Of a stretch of DNA of 64,000 bases, positions 24,728 to 35,271 are shown piece by piece. How positions within the stretch are numbered: the stretch's first letter is position 1; every line of letters starts with the position of its first letter. Position numbers and translations under genes: made by a program. Source of the stretch: Metaruminococcus_A sp050943475 (GTDB taxonomy: Bacteria > Bacillota > Clostridia > Oscillospirales > Ruminococcaceae); contig JBMNPF010000003.1 in the NCBI GenBank assembly GCA_050943475.1, positions 124,001 through 188,000 of the forward strand, given 5' to 3'. The notes under the pieces are model-generated. The model searched no databases, had not been told where the DNA came from, and saw only the letters and a program-made list of their open reading frames with translations.

Positions 24728-25957
24728 ATGGATTTCCCTTACGGGCAACCCTGGCTCCTGGACGGAGCCTATGGAACCAACCTCAAAGCCGCCGGGCTTT
24801 CCTTTTCGGACTGTACCGAGCAGTTCATCCTGAATCACCCGGAGGCTCTCGCCTCTCTGCAAACCGCTTTTCTGCAAGCCGGGGCCGATACCCTCACCAT
24901 CCCCAGCTTCGGCGCCAACGCCGAACGGCTGGAGCAGTTCGGTCTTGCCGCGGAAACAGCGCGCATCAACGCCAGCCTAACCGCCCTCACCCGCAAGACC
25001 GCGGGGCAGCGGCCCATTGGCGGCAACCTCTCCACTGCGGGCATCACCCTCGGGCCGGAGAGCGAGCGCACCTTTTCGGAGCTTATGGGCGCCTACACCG
25101 AACAGGCTGCGGCGCTCAAAGCCGCCGGTGCGGATTATTTCCTCATCGAGACCATGACCTCCCTGACCGACATCCGCGCCGCCGTGCTCGCCTGCCGCAA
25201 ACAGCAGCTTCCTATCCTCGCCTGTGTCACGGTGGATGAGAACGGCATCACCGCCTCCGGTACTTCGGCGCTCACCTGCCTGGTCGTGCTCCAGGAGCTG
25301 GGCGCTTCGGCCTTTGGGTTAAACTGCTCCCTCTCCCCGGCGGAGATGGTTCCCATCTTCGAGGAGCTTTCCGCCTTTGCCAAAATTCCGCTCATCGCCC
25401 AGCCGGCGGCAAGCATGCCCGCCCTCCGGGAACGCGCGGGGTTTTCCCTCACACCGGAACAATTCGCGGAACAGTTCGTCCCGCTCTTCCAGGCTGGCGT
25501 CACCATCGCGGGCGGATGCTGCGGCGCTGCTCCCGCTCACATTGCGGCTCTCCGCCGCGTTATGGATCGTTTTAACTTTTCCAGCGTCACCCGCCCGCGC
25601 CACCACCGGGAGCTGGTGCTCACCAGCGTGCATGAGACCTTCTGCTACGAGCTGGATATGCTGGAGTTCTCGCCCACCCTGCACCCCAGCAGCGATATGA
25701 CCGACGCTTTCATGGAAATTGAACAGGAGAGCTACGACGTCATCTCGGTCGAGGTCGAAACCCCCGAGGAAGCCCTTTCTTTCGCGGAAAACGACCACAT
25801 GGCCGAACTCCCCGTGAGCTTTCTCTCCAGCGATGAGCTCGCCCTCAAAACCGCCCTGCTCCTCTACAGCGGCCGCGCGATGGTGGACGCACGCAGCGAG
25901 CTGGACCGCACCACTCTAGAGCGGATTGCCTACAAATACGGAGCGGTTCTCTACTAA
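24728..25957 (+). CDS. homocysteine S-methyltransferase domain protein with MetH-like C-terminal extension
   Basis: A 409-residue protein. Residues 1-285 form a homocysteine S-methyltransferase barrel (LLDGAYGTNLKAAGL, ADTLTIPSFGAN, ETMTSLTDIRAA) with the zinc cysteines in FGLNCSLSP and AGGCCGAAPAHIAAL. Residues about 290-409 resemble part of a pterin-binding barrel as in MetH: the run ALLLYSGRAMVDARSEL ending AYKYGAVLY parallels the 'NSTK...IINSIS...KYGA' region, but the protein stops there. Methyl donor is unknown. ATG at 24728 follows TGGAGG. No S-adenosylmethionine or B12 riboswitch was seen upstream. Confidence 0.8.
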   Translation: MDFPYGQPWLLDGAYGTNLKAAGLSFSDCTEQFILNHPEALASLQTAFLQAGADTLTIPSFGANAERLEQFGLAAETARINASLTALTRKTAGQRPIGGNLSTAGITLGPESERTFSELMGAYTEQAAALKAAGADYFLIETMTSLTDIRAAVLACRKQQLPILACVTVDENGITASGTSALTCLVVLQELGASAFGLNCSLSPAEMVPIFEELSAFAKIPLIAQPAASMPALRERAGFSLTPEQFAEQFVPLFQAGVTIAGGCCGAAPAHIAALRRVMDRFNFSSVTRPRHHRELVLTSVHETFCYELDMLEFSPTLHPSSDMTDAFMEIEQESYDVISVEVETPEEALSFAENDHMAELPVSFLSSDELALKTALLLYSGRAMVDARSELDRTTLERIAYKYGAVLY

Positions 25958-26113
25958 CCGCCTCGTTCCCCGCAGACAGGCCCGGCTTGGAACCAAAGCG
26001 CCCCGTCCCGCTCAATCGGAATGCGGCCAATGTCATCGCGCTTTCCCGCGGCTTTTCTTTGAAACCAGCGCCGCCCAGCGGCGTAAAAATAAACGCATTA
26101 GGAGAATGTAACA

Positions 26114-27208
26114 ATGAAACTTGGTATGGTAGGGCTGCCGAATGTCGGCAAATCCACCCTCTTCAACGCTCTGACCAACGCGGGGGCGGAATCCGCCAAC
26201 TACCCGTTCTGCACCATTGAACCCAACGTCGGCGTCGTCTCGGTGCCGGACAAGCGGCTTGACGCCCTCGCCGAGATGTACCACCCGGACAAGTTCACCC
26301 CCGCTACACTCGAATTCGTAGACATCGCCGGTTTGGTCAAGGGTGCCTCCAAAGGCGAAGGGCTTGGCAACAAGTTCCTCTCCAACATCCGGGAGGTGGA
26401 CGCCATCGTCCACGTTGTCCGCTGCTTTGAGGATCCGGACATCATCCACGTCGAAGGCGAAATCGGCCCCCGGCGCGATATTGAGACCATCAACCTCGAG
26501 CTCGTTTTCTCGGATTTGGAGATTCTCGACCGCCGGATCGACAAGGTGCGCAAAATGGTGAAAGCGGATAAAAAATACCAGTCCGAGCTGGAGTTTCTCG
26601 AAGCCCTCCACACCCATCTCGAAGAGGGAAAAAGCGCCCGCTCCTTCGATTATACCGACGAGCAGCGCGAATTGGTCAAACAGGTCGCCCTGCTCTCCAA
26701 CATGCCGGTCATCTACGCCGCCAATCTCTGTGAGGAGGATTTCAGAGCCGGCATCGAGCAAAATACCTTCTACCAGCAGGTGAAAGAAATTGCCGCCGAG
26801 GAGCACGCCGCCGTGCTGCCCATCTGCGCCAAAATTGAGGAGGAAATTGCCGACATGTCCGCCGAGGACAAGGCAATGTTCCTCGAAGACCTCGGCCTGG
26901 AGCAGTCGGGCCTCGACCGCATCATCACCGAGGGCTACGCCCTGCTCGGCCTCATCTCCTACCTCACCGCCGGCCAGCCGGAGGTCCGCGCATGGACCAT
27001 CACCAAAGGCACCAAGGCCCCGCAGGCTGCGGGCAAAATCCACACCGATTTTGAGCGCGGCTTTATCCGGGCAGAGGTCATCTCGTTTGACGATCTCATG
27101 GCCTGCGGCAGCATGACCGCCGCCAAAGAAAAGGGCCTTGTCCGTCTGGAGGGCAAGGATTACGTCATGCAGGACGGAGACATCGTCCTTTTCCGGTTCA
27201 ACGTGTAA
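26114..27208 (+). CDS. ychF: Obg-like ATPase YchF
   Basis: A 364-residue P-loop protein that binds ATP rather than GTP and associates with ribosomes. The P-loop GLPNVGKST (about residues 6-14), NYPFCTIEPNVGVV, DIAGLVKGASKGEGLGN, the non-canonical ANLCEED in place of NKxD, and the C-terminal TGS domain with AWTITKGTKAPQAAGKIHTD are all clear. TTAGGAGA lies upstream of the ATG. prmA follows after 32 bases. Confidence 0.96.
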   Translation: MKLGMVGLPNVGKSTLFNALTNAGAESANYPFCTIEPNVGVVSVPDKRLDALAEMYHPDKFTPATLEFVDIAGLVKGASKGEGLGNKFLSNIREVDAIVHVVRCFEDPDIIHVEGEIGPRRDIETINLELVFSDLEILDRRIDKVRKMVKADKKYQSELEFLEALHTHLEEGKSARSFDYTDEQRELVKQVALLSNMPVIYAANLCEEDFRAGIEQNTFYQQVKEIAAEEHAAVLPICAKIEEEIADMSAEDKAMFLEDLGLEQSGLDRIITEGYALLGLISYLTAGQPEVRAWTITKGTKAPQAAGKIHTDFERGFIRAEVISFDDLMACGSMTAAKEKGLVRLEGKDYVMQDGDIVLFRFNV

Positions 27209-27240
27209 TCCCAACATTCGTTCAAGCAAGGAGGAACCCC

Positions 27241-28203
27241 ATGCAGCAGCTACCCGATACCTGGAGCAAGGCCACTCTCACCACCACCAGTGCGGGCATT
27301 GAAATTGTCAGTGCCTTTCTCATCGAGCAGGGGGTCGGCGGGGTTGAAATCCAGGACGCGCAGGATTTTAACGACTTTCTCTCCGGCACTGAAATTCACT
27401 GGGATTATGTGGACGAATCCCTGATGAAGCTCAAAGAGGAACCCACCACCGTCACTTTTTATCTGCCGGATAACGCGCAGGGGGCGGATACCCTCCTCGC
27501 CATCCGCAGCGGGATTCAAACCCTTCCTTCCCTCTGCCCCGGCGTCGATTTGGGCACTCTCACCCTCTCCTGCGGCACTGTCCGTGAGGAGGACTGGGCC
27601 ACCGTCTGGAAACAGTACTACCACCCCACCCCCATTGGGGAGAAACTGCTGGTCGTCCCCTCGTGGGAACGGGACAGTGCCGTGTTAAACGGCCGCGTTC
27701 CGCTGGTGCTCGATCCCGGCATGGCCTTCGGCACCGGCACCCACGCCAGCACCCGTCTCTGTCTGGAGCTGCTCCAGAACGCCGTCCGTCCCGGTGACGC
27801 CATGCTCGATGTCGGCTGCGGCAGCGGCATCCTCGCCGTCGCTTCCCTTTTGCTCGGCGCAGAGCAGGCCGTCGGGGTGGACATTGACGAGCTGGCCGCC
27901 AAAATCGCGCTGGAAAATGCCGCGCTCAACGGCGTGGAGGACCGTCTCACCACCTTTGTCGGGGATTTGACCGACAAGGTCCACGGCTCTTTTGACGTCA
28001 TCTGCGCCAACATCGTTGCGGATGTCATCATCCGCCTCTGCCCGGATATTCCGCAATTCCTCAAACCCGGCGGGGTGTTCATCACCTCCGGCATTATCGA
28101 CACCCGCAAGGAGGATGTTGTGGCCGCCCTTAAAGCCGCCGGCATCCGCATCACCGAGCTTAAGGAGGACGAAGGCTGGGTTGCCATCCGCTGTACCGTC
28201 TGA
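27241..28203 (+). CDS. prmA: ribosomal protein L11 methyltransferase
   Basis: A 320-residue SAM-dependent methyltransferase that trimethylates L11 (encoded at 18.5 kb). The N-terminal substrate-recognition domain is followed by the catalytic domain: LDPGMAFGTGTHASTRLCLE, LDVGCGSGILAVA (SAM loop), VGVDIDELA and CANIVADVI. AAGGAGG lies 7 bases before the ATG, and a strong terminator follows. Confidence 0.95.
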   Translation: MQQLPDTWSKATLTTTSAGIEIVSAFLIEQGVGGVEIQDAQDFNDFLSGTEIHWDYVDESLMKLKEEPTTVTFYLPDNAQGADTLLAIRSGIQTLPSLCPGVDLGTLTLSCGTVREEDWATVWKQYYHPTPIGEKLLVVPSWERDSAVLNGRVPLVLDPGMAFGTGTHASTRLCLELLQNAVRPGDAMLDVGCGSGILAVASLLLGAEQAVGVDIDELAAKIALENAALNGVEDRLTTFVGDLTDKVHGSFDVICANIVADVIIRLCPDIPQFLKPGGVFITSGIIDTRKEDVVAALKAAGIRITELKEDEGWVAIRCTV

Positions 28204-28217
28204 ATATGGTTTGCATC

Positions 28218-28251
28218 AAACAGGCTGTGGAATTTATCCACAGCCTGTTTT
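28218..28251 (+). terminator. terminator after prmA
   Basis: Perfect stem AAACAGGCTGTGG...CCACAGCCTGTTT ending in TTTT, 15 bases after the stop. It probably closes the unit that begins at ddl or later. Confidence 0.9.
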
Positions 28252-28423
28252 GTCATTCCGGGTTTTTCCACCGGTTCACGCCCTGCCATTCCAAACGGAA
28301 AGCATCTGTTCTGCACCATACTTCCGAATGTTAACTACTAGCCCTGCTCTACACACGCAGAACAATGGCGGCATTATTTTATAAAAGGTGCTTTTCCTGT
28401 ACCATATCCTGTCAGAAAAAAAA

Positions 28424-28450
28424 GCGCGGCAGGGAAATTCCCTGCCGCGC
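28424..28450 (-). terminator. terminator after the 51-residue membrane protein gene
   Basis: Perfect 11-bp stem GCGCGGCAGGG...CCCTGCCGCGC followed on the minus strand by seven T residues, 14 bases after the small gene. Confidence 0.88.
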
Positions 28451-28464
28451 CGGTATCTTTTTGC

Positions 28465-28620
28465 TCAAATGCCGCAATCCTCATAATCACGCCACTTTTC
28501 CTCATGAATGCGGTTGTTGTGGCTGCGGTATAACAGGTATGCAAGGGTGGAAGCAATCGCCGCCACACCAAGCAATAAAGATACTATGCTGATTGTTTTC
28601 TTGTTGTTTTCTGGTTTCAT
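28465..28620 (-). CDS. 51-residue single-pass membrane protein
   Basis: A short frame starting MKPENNKKTISIVSLLLG and ending WRDYEDCGI. One membrane segment (about residues 9-31) follows a basic N-terminus, and a charged, mostly polar tail follows. Support for a real gene comes from GGGAGGAG 5-6 bases before the ATG and from a strong terminator 14 bases after the stop. I do not recognise the family, and its function is unknown. Confidence 0.65.
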   Translation of the reverse strand: MKPENNKKTISIVSLLLGVAAIASTLAYLLYRSHNNRIHEEKWRDYEDCGI

Positions 28621-28740
28621 GACGGCTCCTCCCATCAGGCTGTAAATAGGCTTTTTATATCTCTATTCTACCGAATCTTGCCCGGCTTGTCAACCTGTCC
28701 ACCTTCATTATATGCGAAGCCGCACCGGATATTCCCCGGG

Positions 28741-30057
28741 TCAGACCGCCTTGGGCAGAATCTTGTTGGCAAGCGCACCCGCAAAGACCGCAATAAAGAG
28801 GCCGGAAATGGTAATCTCCGGAATGACAACGCCGAACAGGTTGAAAGACGGCGTGGTAATTCCATTGCTCAGCCCCAGGCCAAAGACCAGAATCAACGCC
28901 ACAATCATCAGGTTCCGGCTATGGGTGAAATCAAGCTCCGCTTCAGCAAGGGTCCGCATGCCAATGGCCGCAATCATACCAAACAGTACAATCGACATAC
29001 CGCCTTTGACCGCGTCCGGAATTGCCTGCAAGACGCCGCCGAATTTTCCGAACAGGCCGAGCGCAATCGCAAAAATCGCCGCAATTTTAATGACAACGGT
29101 GTCATACACCTTGGTCACCGCAAGAACGCCGGTATTCTCGGAATAGGTGGTGTTGGCCGGCCCGCCAAGCAGCCCGGCAACCAAGGTTGCCACACCGTCA
29201 CCCAGCAGGGTACGGTGCAGGCCCGGCTCCTTGAAGAAGTCTCTGCCAACCACCGAACCATTGGTGGTAATGTCGCCAATATGCTCCATAAAGGTGACAA
29301 ATGCCACCGGAGCCACCAGCAGGATGGCCTGGAAATCAAATTTCGGGAAGAGGAAAAATTCTCCGTTAAAGCTCCAGAAGGGGTTGATCCAGGAGGCATT
29401 GGCAATGATGTCAAAATTGACCAACGGGGTGGAGAACAGATGAAATCCGTCGCAGATCATCGAAACTCCATAACCCAGCGCAAGGCCAATGAGGATTGGC
29501 ACCAGCTTGAAAAAGCCCTTGCAGAAGACCGACACTACAATAATGGTCACCAGCACCACCAGAGCGATGAACCAGTTGCTCGACGCCATTGAAATACCAG
29601 TTGGTGCCAGCGTCATACCAATGACCACAATCACCGGCCCGGTGACAACCGCCGGGAAAAACGCCCGGATACGCTCCGGCCCAACCAGACGGCAGATGAA
29701 AGACAAAATGACGTAGACCAGTCCGGCGCAGACAATACCGCCCAGCGCGTAGGGCAGCCGCTCATAATAAAGCGGGTCGGCAATGACTGCCGAAATACCC
29801 TGCGTTTCCAACTTGTCCAGCAAAGCAGGATTGCCGTTGATGCAAACCGCCTGTATCGCCGGAATGTACGCAAAACTGGAACCAAGGAAGACCGGTACCT
29901 TGTGTCCGGTGATGAAATGGAAAATGAGTGTGCCAATGCCGGCGCAGACCAGTGCGACCGAAACATTGAGGCCGGTCAGGGTCGGTACCAGAACCGTTGC
30001 GCCAAACATGGCAAACAGGTGCTGAACGCCCAAGACCACCTTTTTGGATGGATTCAT
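28741..30057 (-). CDS. NCS2-family nucleobase permease, uracil-permease-like
   Basis: A 438-residue transporter with about 12-14 membrane segments that should import uracil (or xanthine) with protons. The start VVLGVQHLFAMFGATVLVPTLTGLN, SSFAYIPAIQAV, PVAFVTFMEHIGD and GGPANTTYSENTGVLAVTKVYD are characteristic; the conserved acidic pair in the HIGD and SENTG regions forms the substrate site. The ATG at 30057 follows GGGGG. The gene is transcribed alone from a promoter about 310 bases upstream, through a structured leader that may regulate it. Confidence 0.88.
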   Translation of the reverse strand: MNPSKKVVLGVQHLFAMFGATVLVPTLTGLNVSVALVCAGIGTLIFHFITGHKVPVFLGSSFAYIPAIQAVCINGNPALLDKLETQGISAVIADPLYYERLPYALGGIVCAGLVYVILSFICRLVGPERIRAFFPAVVTGPVIVVIGMTLAPTGISMASSNWFIALVVLVTIIVVSVFCKGFFKLVPILIGLALGYGVSMICDGFHLFSTPLVNFDIIANASWINPFWSFNGEFFLFPKFDFQAILLVAPVAFVTFMEHIGDITTNGSVVGRDFFKEPGLHRTLLGDGVATLVAGLLGGPANTTYSENTGVLAVTKVYDTVVIKIAAIFAIALGLFGKFGGVLQAIPDAVKGGMSIVLFGMIAAIGMRTLAEAELDFTHSRNLMIVALILVFGLGLSNGITTPSFNLFGVVIPEITISGLFIAVFAGALANKILPKAV

Positions 30058-30363
30058 TTCAATAACCCCCATAAAATTTGTTTGTTCTGCCCTCCCGCCT
30101 GTATCAGCCGGGAATTTATAAAACAAGGCCAGCATCCTGCCGGGACGCATGGCTGTCCCCGCGAACCCAAACGCGCCGCTGTTTTCTTAGATGAAAACAC
30201 CATCATTTGAGGCTGGCAGTCTTCCGGCAGTTCATTTCAACCGGAAACTTTGTTACAAAACGGGCTGCAAACTCCCAGCCACAGACCATTTCATACTGCC
30301 AGAGCCAGCACGAATGCAAGCCGCCGATTTTCGCCTGGATTCGTCAGAAACATATCGTTTTAT
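30058..30363 (-). promoter_or_regulatory. long structured leader of the nucleobase permease gene
   Basis: The leader RNA can fold into a compact junction. An outer helix pairs 30211-30220 with 30295-30306 (10 bp, 2-base bulge). Inside it are a 6-bp hairpin (30222-30227 with 30241-30246), a 4-bp hairpin (30249-30259) and a 5-bp hairpin (30263-30267 with 30276-30280). Nearer the gene a hairpin CCGGCA-GGA-TGCTGG is followed by CCTTGTTTTAT, a possible attenuator. It does not show the PyrR-binding consensus or the purine-riboswitch junction as I know them. Confidence 0.5.
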
Positions 30364-30392
30364 ATTTTACTATACTGTGAACGGATTGTAAA
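30364..30392 (-). promoter_or_regulatory. promoter of the permease gene
   Basis: On the minus strand TTTACA (30387-30392) and TAAAAT (30364-30369) are spaced by 17 bases. Confidence 0.6.
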
Positions 30393-30490
30393 TAGAATAC
30401 CATCGGATTTCTCAATTTTTGTGTAAACACGGCTTGACCGCCTAATGCACCGCCGCCCGGCGCGGCCAAGGCTGGGAATGTTTGGAGCAA

Positions 30491-30526
30491 ACCAAAAGCC
30501 CCCGATTTTTAGCGGGGGCTTTTGGT
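30491..30526. terminator. strong hairpin terminator upstream of the permease promoter
   Basis: A perfect 14-bp stem (ACCAAAAGCCCCCG...CGGGGGCTTTTGGT) with an 8-base loop and A/T-rich edges. It can insulate the permease unit from the hydrogenase operon. No gene was seen between it and 30690. Confidence 0.75.
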
Positions 30527-30690
30527 TTGTATAAGACCGGTTGTTCACTCCAAGAAAGGCGCCCGTGGTTTGGAAAATGCGCCGCCCACTCGGCGGCCAC
30601 CGCGAATAAGACGTTTTACCTCCCCAGTACAAGGAGCGTTTCTCCACTTAAAACAACCGGGTATTTCCACGGAAAAGCGCCTGAAACAAA

Positions 30691-30722
30691 GAAATTGCCG
30701 CGCAAAATGCAGCGGCAATTTC
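30691..30722 (-). terminator. terminator of the hnd operon
   Basis: An 11-bp stem GAAATTGCCGC...GCGGCAATTTC lies 17 bases after the hndD stop codon, followed on the minus strand by a T-rich run. Confidence 0.8.
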
Positions 30723-30739
30723 TCTCTGTTCACTTGTTT

Positions 30740-32482
30740 TTAGCCGTTTTTACGGTCTACATACTGGGTATGCAGAATGTGGTGCGCTTTTACGCTGCCC
30801 GGCTCGTCAAAGAACTCGTCGTAAATCTTCTTGATCATCGGGTTCTCATGCGACTTACGGATCGGCAGGTTCTTATCCTCTTCATAGATGGCTTTTGCAC
30901 GCTCAGCACGCAGGTCTACAAAATTGCGGACGCTTGCAGGCTGGGTCGGCTGGCCACCGCCGTTGACACATCCGCCAGGGCAGGCCATAATCTCGATGAA
31001 GTGGTAATTCTTCTCGCCGGATTTCACCTTTTCCAGAAGCTCACGCGCATTGGCAAGACCGGAAGCAACTGCAACATTGACGTCCATGCCGGCAACATTG
31101 TAGGTGGCCTCTTTAATGCCTGCGGTGCCGCGGACTTCGGTGAAGTCAAGTTTCTGAAGTTCTTCGCCCGTGAGTTTTTCCACTGCGGTACGGAGAGCAG
31201 CCTCCATAACGCCGCCGGTCGCACCAAAGATGACGCCAGCGCCGGTGGACTCACCCAGCGGATTGTCAAACTCTTCATCCGGAAGCTGTTCGAAGATGAT
31301 GCCCGCGCGTTTGATCATGCGGGAGAGCTCACGGGTGGTGAGTGCAATATCAACGTCCGGAACACCGGCTGCATCCTGGTGATCACGGCCGATTTCAAAC
31401 TTCTTCGCAGTACAGGGCATAATGCTGACCACGACGATGTCTTTCGGGTCGAGGTTGTTTTTCTCTGCATAGTAGGTCTTAATGACTGCACCGAACATCT
31501 GCTGCGGAGATTTGCAGGAGGAGAGGTTGTCAATCATTTCCGGATAATTGTACTCGCAGAATTTCACCCATCCCGGAGAACAGGAGGTGATGAGCGGCAG
31601 GGTACCGCCGTTCTGGACACGATGCAGGAACTCGGTCGCCTCTTCCATGATGGTGAGGTCGGCGGAGAAGTCGGTATCGAACACTTTGGCAAAGCCAAGG
31701 CGGCGGAGCGCCGCAACCATTTTGCCCTTGACGTTGGATCCAACCGGCATACCGAACGCTTCACCCAGGGTGACGCGGATAGACGGCGCGGTGTTGACAA
31801 TAACGTGTTTGGTCGGATCATTGAGAGCTGCCCAGACCTTATCGGTGTCATCCTTTTCCGAAAGGGCGCCGGTCGGACATGCGACGATGCACTGACCGCA
31901 GGAAACGCAGGAGGTCTCGTTGAGGCCAATATCAAACGGGCTGCCGATGTGGGTCTTGAATCCGCGTTCAATCGGCCCAATGACCGACACGCTCTGCTGT
32001 ATACCGCAAGCGGCGACGCAGCGGCGGCAGAGAATGCACTTGTTGTTGTCGCGGTACATATGCGGTGCAGAATCGTCAATATCCACCGGATCGTTGACAC
32101 CTTCGTAGTAGTTAATGTCGTCTACGCCGTAATCCTTACAGAGCTTCTGGAGCTCGCAGTTTTCACTGCGGACACAGGAAAGACATTTTTTGTCATGGGT
32201 GGAGAGAATGAGCTCAAGGGTGAGCTTTCTCGCCTTCTGGATTGCCGGAGAGTTGGTGACAACCTCCATGCCTTCATTGACCGGATACACGCAGGCCGCG
32301 ACCAGGCTTCTTGCACCTTTGACTTCGACTACGCAGATACGGCAGGCACCGATGGCATTGATGTCTTTTAAATAGCAAAGAGTCGGGATATCGAACCCAT
32401 TTTCGCGTGCAGCTTCAAGAATAGTGTAGTTCTTCGGCACGCTCAATGGAATTCCATTGATTTTGATGTTTACATTTTCCAT
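30740..32482 (-). CDS. hndD: NAD(P)-linked [FeFe] hydrogenase catalytic subunit HndD
   Basis: A 580-residue subunit that carries the H-cluster and makes or consumes H2. In order: an N-terminal [2Fe-2S] domain (CYLKDINAIGACRICVVEV), the His-containing cluster region HDKKCLSCVRSENCELQ, two [4Fe-4S] motifs (CILCRRCVAAC, CVSCGQCIVACP), and the H-domain with L1 TSCSPGW, L2 MPCTAKK and L3 MACPGGCVNGGGQP, then the small-subunit-like tail (AIYEEDKNLPIRKSHENP). The start at MENVN (32482) follows AGGGGAG. It is the last gene of the hnd operon; with HndA-C it forms the cytosolic, probably electron-bifurcating enzyme. Confidence 0.95.
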   Translation of the reverse strand: MENVNIKINGIPLSVPKNYTILEAARENGFDIPTLCYLKDINAIGACRICVVEVKGARSLVAACVYPVNEGMEVVTNSPAIQKARKLTLELILSTHDKKCLSCVRSENCELQKLCKDYGVDDINYYEGVNDPVDIDDSAPHMYRDNNKCILCRRCVAACGIQQSVSVIGPIERGFKTHIGSPFDIGLNETSCVSCGQCIVACPTGALSEKDDTDKVWAALNDPTKHVIVNTAPSIRVTLGEAFGMPVGSNVKGKMVAALRRLGFAKVFDTDFSADLTIMEEATEFLHRVQNGGTLPLITSCSPGWVKFCEYNYPEMIDNLSSCKSPQQMFGAVIKTYYAEKNNLDPKDIVVVSIMPCTAKKFEIGRDHQDAAGVPDVDIALTTRELSRMIKRAGIIFEQLPDEEFDNPLGESTGAGVIFGATGGVMEAALRTAVEKLTGEELQKLDFTEVRGTAGIKEATYNVAGMDVNVAVASGLANARELLEKVKSGEKNYHFIEIMACPGGCVNGGGQPTQPASVRNFVDLRAERAKAIYEEDKNLPIRKSHENPMIKKIYDEFFDEPGSVKAHHILHTQYVDRKNG

Positions 32483-32498
32483 CTCGGTACTTCTCCCC

Positions 32499-34286
<1,788 letters not shown>

Positions 34287-34300
34287 TGATTCAATCCTCC

Positions 34301-34669
34301 TTATGCGTTGGCGCCAATTGTATACTCGGTAACGACGTTACCGTTCACAATATGGTCGTTGATGACTCTTACCATTTTTTCCGCTGTCATTTTGACATAG
34401 GTTGTCTTTTTGCCGTCGGCCTCAAAAACCTCGACAACCGGCTCAAATTTGCAGATGCCAATGCAGCCGGTCTGGGTGACCATGGCATTGTGAAGCTGGC
34501 GTTTTGCCACTTCTTCACTGGCAGCGTTGAGAACCGGACGGGCGCCGGCCGCAATGCCGCAGGTTGCCATGCCAACAACAATGCGGTAATCCACGTCATT
34601 GTTTTCACGGACGACTACACTGCTCTTTACGCGGTCACGGATAGCCTGTAATTCTGCTAAACTTTTCAT
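34301..34669 (-). CDS. hndB: thioredoxin-like [2Fe-2S] hydrogenase subunit HndB
   Basis: A 122-residue protein with one thioredoxin-like [2Fe-2S] domain; the four ligands lie in ATCGIAAGAR and TGCIGICKFEP. It corresponds to HndB of Desulfovibrio-type NADP-reducing hydrogenase and to the N-terminal domain of HndC. AAGGTGG precedes the ATG. It lies between the ATPase-domain gene and hndC in the same operon. Confidence 0.9.
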   Translation of the reverse strand: MKSLAELQAIRDRVKSSVVVRENNDVDYRIVVGMATCGIAAGARPVLNAASEEVAKRQLHNAMVTQTGCIGICKFEPVVEVFEADGKKTTYVKMTAEKMVRVINDHIVNGNVVTEYTIGANA

Positions 34670-34705
34670 AAATGCGCACCACCTTAATGAATTTGTTTGG
34701 GATTT

Positions 34706-35266
34706 TCAGGTTGTTGAATTGTCTTCGCCATCAATTTCTCTGGTGTTTTCTGCAATCATATCCCGTAAGAAGGTTAATATCTCATTGGAACAGATGTCGA
34801 CATCGCCAAGCATTTCCTTCACTTCGCGGGTATCCAGCGTAAAGACACGGCCGTCTGCCTCATAGCGGTAGACAAACGCAATTTGCGGGCTCCCGGAAAT
34901 TAAGGTTGTAATGGTGGATGGAATATCCCCCAGCGGCAGCATGTCGATGTGATCGTAGCAGTACTCCGCCATGGTCTCGGTTCCTTTGCCAAGGGTGGAA
35001 TGAATGGCGAACGAGCCGCCGGTCATTTCCGCCGTCATCTTGAAAAAAGGAATTCCAAGCCCGATGCTGCGGGTGGTACGGGTGGTAAAAAACGGGTCAG
35101 TCACCCGCTTTACCTGTTCTTCCGTCATACCGCAGCCATTGTCGCGGATAGTAATCCGCAGGCGTTTGTCCGCTGTATTGCGCGCCACCGTAATTTCAAC
35201 CAGAGACGCTTCGGCGCGGACCGAGTTCTGCGCGATGTCCAGAATGTTCAGTGACAGCTCCTGCAT
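34706..35266 (-). CDS. HATPase_c-domain protein inside the hydrogenase operon
   Basis: A 186-residue protein whose first 115 residues form a GHKL ATPase domain: N-box ILDIAQNSVRA, DNGCGM and GLGIPFFK. There is no dimerisation or phosphoacceptor region, and the C-terminal 70 residues match nothing I recognise. The ATG at 35266 lacks a clear ribosome site and sits 5 bases after the hndA stop, so translation is probably coupled. Similar genes occur in hydrogenase operons of other clostridia. A signalling or regulatory role for the hydrogenase is inferred, not shown. Confidence 0.82.
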   Translation of the reverse strand: MQELSLNILDIAQNSVRAEASLVEITVARNTADKRLRITIRDNGCGMTEEQVKRVTDPFFTTRTTRSIGLGIPFFKMTAEMTGGSFAIHSTLGKGTETMAEYCYDHIDMLPLGDIPSTITTLISGSPQIAFVYRYEADGRVFTLDTREVKEMLGDVDICSNEILTFLRDMIAENTREIDGEDNSTT

Positions 35267-35271
35267 GATGC

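Noticed and set aside
30058..30363. Purine riboswitch or PyrR attenuator upstream of the permease gene
   Set aside because: The conserved core bases of the purine aptamer and the PyrR-binding loop consensus could not be found, although the leader is clearly structured.
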